A stretch of DNA of 64,000 nucleotides. Origin: Apodemus sylvaticus. Its lineage: Eukaryota; Chordata; Mammalia; Rodentia; Muridae. The translations under genes were made by a program, and so were the position numbers. The stretch lies in assembly GCF_947179515.1 (NCBI RefSeq), contig NC_067480.1:14347588-14411587 (forward strand), in the 5' to 3' direction. Under the pieces are notes generated by a model. It saw only the letters and a program-made list of their open reading frames with translations, was not told where the DNA came from and ran no database searches. Below are positions 57,175 through 64,000 of the stretch, in pieces (position 1 is the stretch's first letter; every line of letters starts with the position of its first letter).

Positions 57175-57352
57175 AAAAAAATATTTATTTTATATATGTA
57201 ATTGCACTGTCGCTCTCTTCAGACACACCAGAATTGGGCATTGGATCCCATTACCGATGGTTATGAGACACCATGTGGTTGCTGGGAATTGAACTCAGGA
57301 CCTTGGGAAGAGCAGACAGTGCTCTTAACCACTGAGCCATCTCTCCAGCCCT
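57175..57352 (-). mobile_element. B2 SINE (rat-like form), reverse
   Basis: AAATATTTATTTTATATATG tail, TCTTCAGACACACCAGAATT, GGCATTGGATCCCATTACCG, ACCATGTGGTTGCTGGGAAT, TTGAACTCAGGACCTTGGG (B-box region) and CTGAGCCATCTCTCCAGCCC head. GGATCCCATTAC fits rat B2 better than the Mus form. CTTAGA on both sides suggests a short target duplication. Confidence 0.94.
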
Positions 57353-57491
57353 TAGACTTTCACTTACATTATATTTTCACTTCTGTATTTTGCTTTGCTC
57401 TTATTTTTATTTTCCATGTGATCAAAGGAACTGTAGAGAATGTAATCAGCCTGTTCAGAGTTGTGAAGGACGTAACACCAATTCTCCATGA

Positions 57492-57554
57492 AGCCATAGT
57501 GTGATTCTGGAACCAACACATGAGTCACTTAACTGCTCAAAATTAAAGAATGTA
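57492..57554 (+). repeat. 63-bp direct repeat, copy 2
   Basis: Second copy of the segment at 56,626-56,688, 866 bases downstream, in the same orientation. One base differs (C for G in the AACGAACAC/AACCAACAC block). Confidence 0.93.
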
Positions 57555-59785
57555 TCATTTGTTTTATTCATTTCACTATGTATTAAAGCAGCTCTTTGCA
57601 ACATTTTAACCTTGCAGACAACACTAAATGTATGTGTTTAACATGTCATCTGAGTCCCATACAAGAAATGCTTTGAGGCGGAATGACAGTAAATTTAATC
57701 TCAGGATAGACCTCTACCTATCACAGCTCATGCTATACATGCCTTTCTCCAATACACTGTTGAATGACAACTTGTACTTGACGACATTACCTCAGTTAAA
57801 AATCTTTGTAGATTAAAACGTGTGTCTAGTAGGTCTTATGTTCTTAATATCACATGATAAAACACACTTAGTAAGGAGGAGACTTAATAACTTCTTAGGT
57901 AGAAATAATGAATCACTAGCTAAATTTGAATTGCTGATAAAAAGTAAATGTTTTGATGTATTGCATCGAATGTACTGTACTCAATATAATTTTTCATACA
58001 AATTAACTACATTGTTACACCCCATTCCTATTTTCTTTCACAGTGAACTCACCACTACTTAGTAGTAGTCACATTACGAGTATCAAATAGATCCTGTGCC
58101 TGCAAAATATAGCCACTCAGACTTTCAGAATATAATATACTTTATTGAAGTGGATATAGTCAAGTGATGTGTTTTATTATACTTTGTTTATAAAAAACAT
58201 TATTTCAATCTTTTCCACCTGTATGTTAAGGACTCTAGTGCTTTCCACAATTCAGTAGGAAAAAATTACAATCCTTTCACCTCTTTAATACATTATATTA
58301 TATTGTGCCTTCTGCAATTCAGTATTTGTTGCCATTTTGATTTTTGCTATTTGCCTCCTTTGTCCTTTGTCCACATCTGCTTGCTCTGTACTCTAGACAT
58401 TCAAAATGCACTCTGGATCAACAGACCTGGAAGAATTCAAAAGGTGTCACCAGTAAGTTAGAATGGCATCACATTCGATGATGAGGAATTGTCAGGCAGG
58501 AAATTGTATTTGGTCTACCTTATTGTATCGTAAATAAAAAGAATTTCATATAAAGTGAATCATCCACTCTAGGAAATGAGACTCTGAATAAAGAGAAACA
58601 AAGGATATTCCGTGGATATCAGGCATTACAGCTGCCAAAGATGAAATTTCTGCTCTAGGGCATATTCATTTCACTAGTTGAGTGCTACTTGAACTAATAG
58701 CAATTTCGTAGGTGAAAAGAATTTTGATCCTTTTCCTATTTTCCATTATGGACTTTTGGCATCTCATCAATTGGCAGATCCCACAACACATTGCTGAAAT
58801 GTTTCAAAGGTTTAACACAAAACATGGAGAGATGCTTTTGTCTATAAAATGAACAGTTAGCCAGACTGGATTTTTTTTTTCAAAAGAAGTGAAGTTGATT
58901 ACTTGGCATCCCTCCTTTCTTCACAGATACCACCATAGAACAAAAGACTGAGGAAAAAACTAAAGGACACTAAGCCCATAGGACACAATGCAGTACGTGC
59001 TATGGAGAGTGGCAATAAATAGAATATCTCTTCTGTAAGGACCTCAATAATAGCAACTCATGAGCGATCGCTTTATTGCTAATAGCAAGGGTGCTGTGGC
59101 AAAAAAATAAAATATGCTACATTCCAAAGGACACTGTTTCATAGGCCCTTCCTCCATCCTTCTCTTCATAGACCATTTGAGTTCTCCTTTTCAAAATCCC
59201 GCATTGTAATAAAAATAAATATTCATAAAAGGCCAAGTTTGAGCCAAGTACAAATGACAATGATCAAGAGAAGATGGGTTACCTGACTTACTTGAATTCA
59301 AAGTTGTTATAAATAAGAATAATTGCAAAAACAAATACAGAAATATAAATGATGTTGACATGTAAGAAACTGAGAAAAAAGAAGTGATTTTTCTAAGGGC
59401 ATATTTATAATATGAAATTTTGCATATTGCAGTAAAGGATTAAAGTCTGTTGAAGAGAGAAATGGAAAACAGAAATCACAAATAGAGCAGGTAGCCAGAG
59501 ATATGTATGTAGACCTGGAAATAAGACAATATTCTGTGGAATGATCCTGTGTAATCATACAGATTAAATAGAGTTAGAGTAATGACATGTAGTTATATAG
59601 TAGAATATAGAAAAAGGAAAGGTGTGTAAGAAATGAGTGAATACTTTTATTGTCACTGTAAGCACCTCAAAGACAAGAAAATTGGAGGTAATTATGTCTG
59701 AAGTCCACTGCCTTACATTAAATGTAAGAGGTGGTAAAGGCCAAACATTACCTTTACTCAAACATTATTATAGTTGGCTAAGAAG
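57555..59785. other. Unassigned AT-rich DNA
   Basis: No gene or nameable repeat. Short frames of 60-83 aa without domains. Confidence 0.4.
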
Positions 59786-59789
59786 AACT

Positions 59790-60737
59790 TTTTTTAATTC
59801 TATATATTCTTTATTTACATTTCAAATGATTTCCCCTTTCCTGGATCTCCCTTCCTGAAAGAGGCTTATTCCAATAAGCCCTCTTCCCTCCCCCTGTTCC
59901 CCAATCAAACACTTCCTGCTTCCCTGTCCTGGTATTACCCTACACTGCTGCACTAAGCCTTTCCAGGAACAGGGGCCTCTCTTTCCTTCTTCTTGGGCAT
60001 CATTTGATATGTGAATTGCTTCTTGGGTATTCTGAGTTTCTGGGCTAATATCCAATTATCAGTGAGTGCATACCATGTGTGCTCTTTTGTGATTGGGTCA
60101 CCTCACTCAGGATGACATTCTCCAGTTCCACCCACTTGCCTAAGAATTTCATGAATTCATTGCTTTCAATAGCTAAGTAGTATTCCATTGTGTAAATATA
60201 CCACATTTTCTATATCCATTCCCCTGTTGAGGGACATGTGGGTTCTTTCCAGCTTCTGGCTATTATAAATAGGGCTGCTATGAACAGAGTGTAGCATGTA
60301 TCCTTATTACATGCTGGGCAATCCTCTGGGTATATGCCCAGGAGTGGTATAGCAGGGTCCCCCAGTAGTATCATGACCAGTTTTCTGAGGAACCGCCAGA
60401 CTGATTTCCAGAGTGGTTGTACCAGCTTGCAACCCCACCAGCAGTGGAGGAGTGTTCCTCTTTCCCCACATTCTTGCCAGCACCTGTTTTCTCTTGAGTT
60501 TTTGATCTTAGCCATTCTGACTGGTGTGAGGTGAAATCTCAAGGTTGTTTTGATTTGCATTTCCCTGATGACTAAGGATGTAGAATATTTATTTAGGTGC
60601 TTCTCTGCCATCCAATATTCCTCAGGTAAAAATTCTTTGTTTAGCTCTGTACCCCATTTTTAATAGGGATAAAATTACAAAGTTTCTATAAGGCAAAGGA
60701 CACTGTCAAAAGGACATAATGGCAACCAACAAATCTC
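59790..60737 (-). mobile_element. Rat-type L1 with very short inverted 5' end
   Basis: The minus-strand part (59,790-60,669) covers the 3' UTR (CATTTCAAATGATTTCCCC) and ORF2 C-terminus up to CCCCATTTTTAATAGGG. At about 60,670 it switches to about 68 bases of plus-strand ORF2 (AAATTACAAAGTTTCTATAA, GGCAAAGGACACTGTCAAAA, GGCAACCAACAAAT). In L1 order this short part lies about 115 bases upstream of the main part, fitting twin priming with loss at the junction. No target duplication was identified; the right side abuts an Lx tail directly. Confidence 0.85.
60210..60611 (-). pseudogene. L1 ORF2 C-terminal remnant
   Basis: A 133-aa frame with HLNKYSTSLVIREMQIKTTL, the cysteine/histidine cluster (RCWQECGERGTLLHCWWGC, where one expected Gly is Glu), PAIPLLGIYPEDCP and ARSWKEPTCPSTGEWI. 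It lies within the minus part of the 59.8-60.7 kb L1. A stop ends it early relative to the ORF2 end, so only the C-terminal part survives. Confidence 0.9.
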
Positions 60738-61090
60738 ACAGAGGCTGAACCATCAACCCAAGAGCATGCATAGGCTGGACCTAGGATTTATTTGTGCAGC
60801 TTGGTCTTTCTGTGGGCTCCTTCACAGTTGGAGAGGGGCTGCCTTTCACTGTGTTGACTACCATCCATCAGGTCCCCCTTCCTTTAGCTAGACTGCCTGC
60901 TGAGTCTCAGTGGGAGAGTGTGTGCTTAGTCCTGCTGTGACTGCAAGACAGCTTGGTTCACTTAGGGGAGCCTCTTCCCCGAGAAGAAGGGAAGTGTTGG
61001 ATGGAGGAAGGGGTTTGTCTGTCATGGTGGGACAGAAAGCAGGGCTGCAATAAGGATGTAAAGTGAATAAATAAGTAAATTAATGAAATA
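60738..61090 (+). mobile_element. Lx-type L1 3' end
   Basis: CTCACAGAGGCTGAACCATC, GAGCATGCATAGGCTGGACC, TGTGCAGCTTGGTCTTTC, GAGTCTCAGTGGGAGAGTG and GGATGTAAAGTGAATAAATA with an A-rich tail give a plus-strand Lx 3' UTR, 5'-truncated. Its left edge coincides with the right edge of the inverted L1. Confidence 0.8.
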
Positions 61091-61885
61091 AAGTTACTTT
61101 ATTACATTAATGATGACTAAGGAACATCACGGGACCTAAGAAAGCATTGATTTCTTTGTCTTGAAACAAATGAAAAAACAGATGACTTTCTTAATGTTTA
61201 AAAAAATAAATTGTTTTTTATATAAATTGATTTTTAATGTGTTTAATATCATGATATAATATTAAAGTGTGATTAATCCACATAAAATTATCTATCATAC
61301 ATTTTTTTACATTATGTACAAACATTTGTTTATCCCATTGTGTTTACTTGGAGAATAGGTACATGCGCATATTTATATTTTTATTAAAATGTTTAGTGCT
61401 ATATTTTCCATTTTCTAGCTTTTATATATTTATTTGGTACATAGTAAACACAAAGCCTATGTAAATTAATTAACTACTAAGTAGTGGTTAAACATGTTAT
61501 ACCTTCTATAGTATTTAAATCAAGTTAGATGGATAAAAATCCAAACAGCTACTATCATAAGTGTTATTTTAAGACGCTTATTTTTCTAGTGTTTGGAATT
61601 TGCTACAAGCTGTTATGCATCATAACCCTACTTTGTATTAGTATACCAGGAATACCTATGCATACCAAACTGTTACTTAGATCCACTGGTGACCCTTTCC
61701 CAAGCTTTCCCTACTTCTTGGCCCTGGTGTCTCCTAGCTACTATTGAACTTTGTAAGAGTCCACATTGTGGAAGACGGTATGCACTCTTTAATCTCACTG
61801 ATAAGATATACCTGCTTCTGTGCACACTGATTGAATCTCCTTCTTAGGAGACATCCAGTCATATATAAGAAGCCTACTTTCTTTA
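61091..61885. other. Unassigned AT-rich DNA
   Basis: No gene or nameable repeat seen. A 72-aa frame (61,529-61,747) has no domain. Confidence 0.4.
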
Positions 61886-61889
61886 CATC

Positions 61890-62640
61890 TTCATCAAAGG
61901 ATGAACACTTGTGCTGAATCTTTTTTCTTGGATATTCTGAACCTGCGACTATGTGATTCCACATTAATAGAGCGAGTCTCTTCTTTTGGATGTCAACCAT
62001 GGAACTTCAGGATTACATGGTAGCAACATTTTTACGTTTCTAAATTTAAGATTCTCCATTCTACTTTTGTTAATCACCATACAGTTATTCATTCATCAAT
62101 AGTGTGCAGGGTCCCGTTGTCTCTATACTGCCATCAGCATTTGTCATAGCTAATCCTTTTGATAATAATTTTCTTTCCTGAGCTGAGTTGGTATCTCACT
62201 TATTATTCACACGTCTCTTGTAATTAGCATTGAACTATTTTACCTCTACTTATAGCTATGTACATATGTTCTTTATGTACTTATTTGATTTCATTTCAGG
62301 AAAAGTTTATTTAGATTTATTTGCCATTAGCATGGACCCCTGGTTCATTTTATTTTCTTTTGAGAATGCATATTTCGATATACTGTCTCTTTAAGTTTTA
62401 ATTTTCTTTTCTTTTTTTTTTTTTTTTTTTTTTTACTTTTAGCATTTGGAATTGGCTCCCTTGTGTATTCTAACTCCAACCCCATCTGAAATGTATAATT
62501 TCTAATGTTTTCTCCCATTCTACGACTCCCTGTGTCCTCTGGTGATTGTTTCTTTTACTGTAAAAAAAGTCTTTAGCTAGATGCAATCACATTTGAATGC
62601 TTTTTACTGCATTTAATTTGAAATCTTTATTATAATTATG
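61890..62640 (-). mobile_element. Ancient mammalian L1 fragment
   Basis: Reverse-strand wording of a pre-rodent L1 3' region: TTGTTAATCACCATACAG, TAGTGTGCAGGGTCCCG, GGTATCTCACTTATTATTC, TTTTCTCCCATTCTACG and TAAAAAAAGTCTTTAGCTAG. Highly diverged, consistent with an old L1M copy. A poly-T run (62,408-62,434) interrupts it. Confidence 0.4.
62408..62434. repeat. Poly(T) run
   Basis: About 25 T with one flanking C interruption. It could be the remnant tail of another insertion, but nothing recognisable follows it. Confidence 0.8.
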
Positions 62641-62644
62641 GTTT

Positions 62645-63305
62645 TTATAACCAAGTGAAAAGATAAAGCATGTTTAACTATTATCAAAAGGATTACAATA
62701 AAATCTCCCTTTTAACATACCTGCTCAAGTAAAAATCATTTTTTCTTAATTATAGACATCATAATAATGATGTGTAAAACCGTCCTTGAAGACTTAAATT
62801 TGTAAATACAGTGTTTCTGAGATTACTCATTATATAGAAATAAAAACAAGGAGGTGTAAGCATTTCACAAAGTTATTAAAATATTTTGTTTTACAGTCAT
62901 AAATCTTTAAAAAAGATTTTCACTTGGTGTTTTCAATATACACAATCTCATCAGGATATGCAAAATAATAATCTACTTATATATTCCTTTATAATATGAA
63001 CAATAAATATTTGTATACAAGTAAGTAAAATTGTATAAAGTAATAGGGATAAGGCCTATCTACCTTTAATATTTAAGCATTATATTTGAAATGTTGTGTA
63101 CCTACTGCGAAGTAAAAGCAAAGATAACACATAGCTTTACTTAATCTCTGCATTTCCTAAATCAAAATATAAGTTATTCCTCTATTAAAAGTTTCTGGAA
63201 AGCGTGAGATAAGCCCAGAGAAAGGACCCTGTATGGTATTAAAAAAATCCATAGCATCACCTCAAAGGAGGAAAGGAGTTGAAACCGTTAAGGGACACTT
63301 AAAGA
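62645..63305. other. Unassigned AT-rich DNA
   Basis: No gene or nameable repeat seen. Confidence 0.45.
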
Positions 63306-63317
63306 AAAGAGAGAATG

Positions 63318-63605
63318 CTATTTCTTCTCCTCCTCTCTCCCTCTTCCTCTTCCTTTTTGTCCTACTTCTTCTATTCGTACTCTCCACCTCATTTCCTTCC
63401 CTGCTTCCTTCCTTCCTTGCTTGCTTCTGTTCTACCCTCATTCTTTCCATTCTACCTTCCTTTCCTTTCCTTCCTCCATCTCTCTTTTTCTTCCTCCTCC
63501 TCCTCACTCTCTCTCCTCCTCTTGTTGCTGCAGCAGTTCCTGCTCCTTTCCTTCTGCCTCTGCCTCTACTTCTGCATCGGCCTCTTCTTCCTTCTTTCAG
63601 GGTTC
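63318..63605. repeat. Long polypyrimidine (CT-rich) tract
   Basis: About 290 bases of mostly C and T on the plus strand (TTCC, TCC, CTT units), with a CTGCAGCAG interruption near 63,527. Frames in several phases (134, 104 and 65 aa, Ser/Leu/Phe-rich, and 81 aa Arg/Lys/Glu-rich on the minus strand) are composition artefacts. Confidence 0.9.
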
Positions 63606-64000
63606 TTTTCTTCTATAACTTTTCTTTAAAAGATTAAAATGGAAAATTTATTTCATTCCCTTTCTCCTACCAAAAAAAATGGGTTTTTCTCCCCACTTTT
63701 CTTCAAATCCACAGCCTCTTCTTTCATTGTTATTACACGTACATATGCACATGTATATACATGCAAGTGGAAAGTTATAACCTGCTCAGTCCATATATTG
63801 ATAACTTCTACTTATGTTTACAGGCAATAAGGTGGGATGTGCCCTTCATACTGGTTCATCCTTATAGCTTAATAAGACCAAACCTGGTTCACCATTTGGC
63901 AGTGGACAGCCAGGGATATGCCTGGAAGCCACTGACCACTACCACACCGAGTAAATGCAGTGATTTTAGATTTGATTTCTTGATCCTGTTCTAGAATTTA
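63606..64000. other. Unassigned DNA at window end
   Basis: From about 63,790 the sequence is GC-richer (ACCATTTGGCAGTGGACAGC, TGGAAGCCACTGACCAC) and could be part of a dispersed repeat continuing past the window. I cannot name it. Confidence 0.35.

Noticed and set aside
57310..57352. tRNA gene on the minus strand
   Set aside because: A-box and B-box belong to the tRNA-derived head of a B2 SINE; no cloverleaf is completed.
56626..57554. The 63-bp repeat pair as the LTR ends or target duplication of one large insertion
   Set aside because: 63 bases is too long for a target duplication and too short for LTRs, and the interior shows no element apart from a B2.
63233..63637. 134-aa hydrophobic frame as a membrane protein
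   Set aside because: Most of it is translation of a CT-rich tract; three phases are open there at once, which is typical of composition bias.

Overview
The window reads as intergenic or deep intronic DNA of a murine rodent, most likely rat (Rattus) or a close relative. The evidence is the interspersed repeats. L1 3' ends carry the rat-type tail (GGAAATCATTTGAAATG followed by TAAATAAAGAATAT) rather than the Mus L1Md tail. B1, B2/B3 and an ID-like SINE, MaLR LTRs of the MT type, Lx-type L1 3' UTRs and a URR1-type hAT element are also present. Base composition is AT-rich and microsatellites are frequent. I found no confident protein-coding gene, tRNA, rRNA, CRISPR array or prokaryotic feature. 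Nearly every open reading frame is L1 ORF2 debris or low-complexity repeat. Family names rest on remembered consensus sequences, not on a database search.

Layout: 1-2 kb holds CA-rich arrays and an ID-like SINE. 2.1-4.05 kb holds an MT-type LTR and an old L1 3' UTR split by a solo LTR with a 6-bp target duplication. 4-14 kb is mostly unassigned, with one hAT element, one MaLR LTR and one weak exon-like segment near 6.6 kb. 14.4-17 kb has a 23-bp minisatellite, a B3 SINE and an old L1 3' UTR. 17.35-20.62 kb is an L1 with an inverted 5' part and an exact 15-bp target duplication. 21-31 kb has microsatellites, B3/B1 SINEs, old L1 tails and a (CTG)10 tract.

31.0-40.2 kb is an L1 cluster of five insertions. 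Three of them have inverted 5' parts, and one contains a further tiny L1 tail. 40.8-46.6 kb has MaLR-type LTRs, a B2, an interstitial telomeric repeat and an old L1 tail. 49-51.5 kb has Lx tails, a young B1, a palindromic TC-TA-GA microsatellite fused to a B2, and a roughly 75-bp L1 stub. 53-64 kb has microsatellites, more L1/Lx tails, a B2, a 63-bp direct duplication, a fifth inverted L1, an ancient L1 fragment and a long pyrimidine tract.

No genes act together here. What the window records is L1 activity: target-primed insertion, twin priming (5' inversion), nested insertion, internal deletion and microsatellite growth inside and beside retroelements. I found no new biological system. The points most worth checking are the run of inverted L1 copies, the telomeric island in tandemly duplicated AT-rich DNA, and the unexplained 63-bp duplication.
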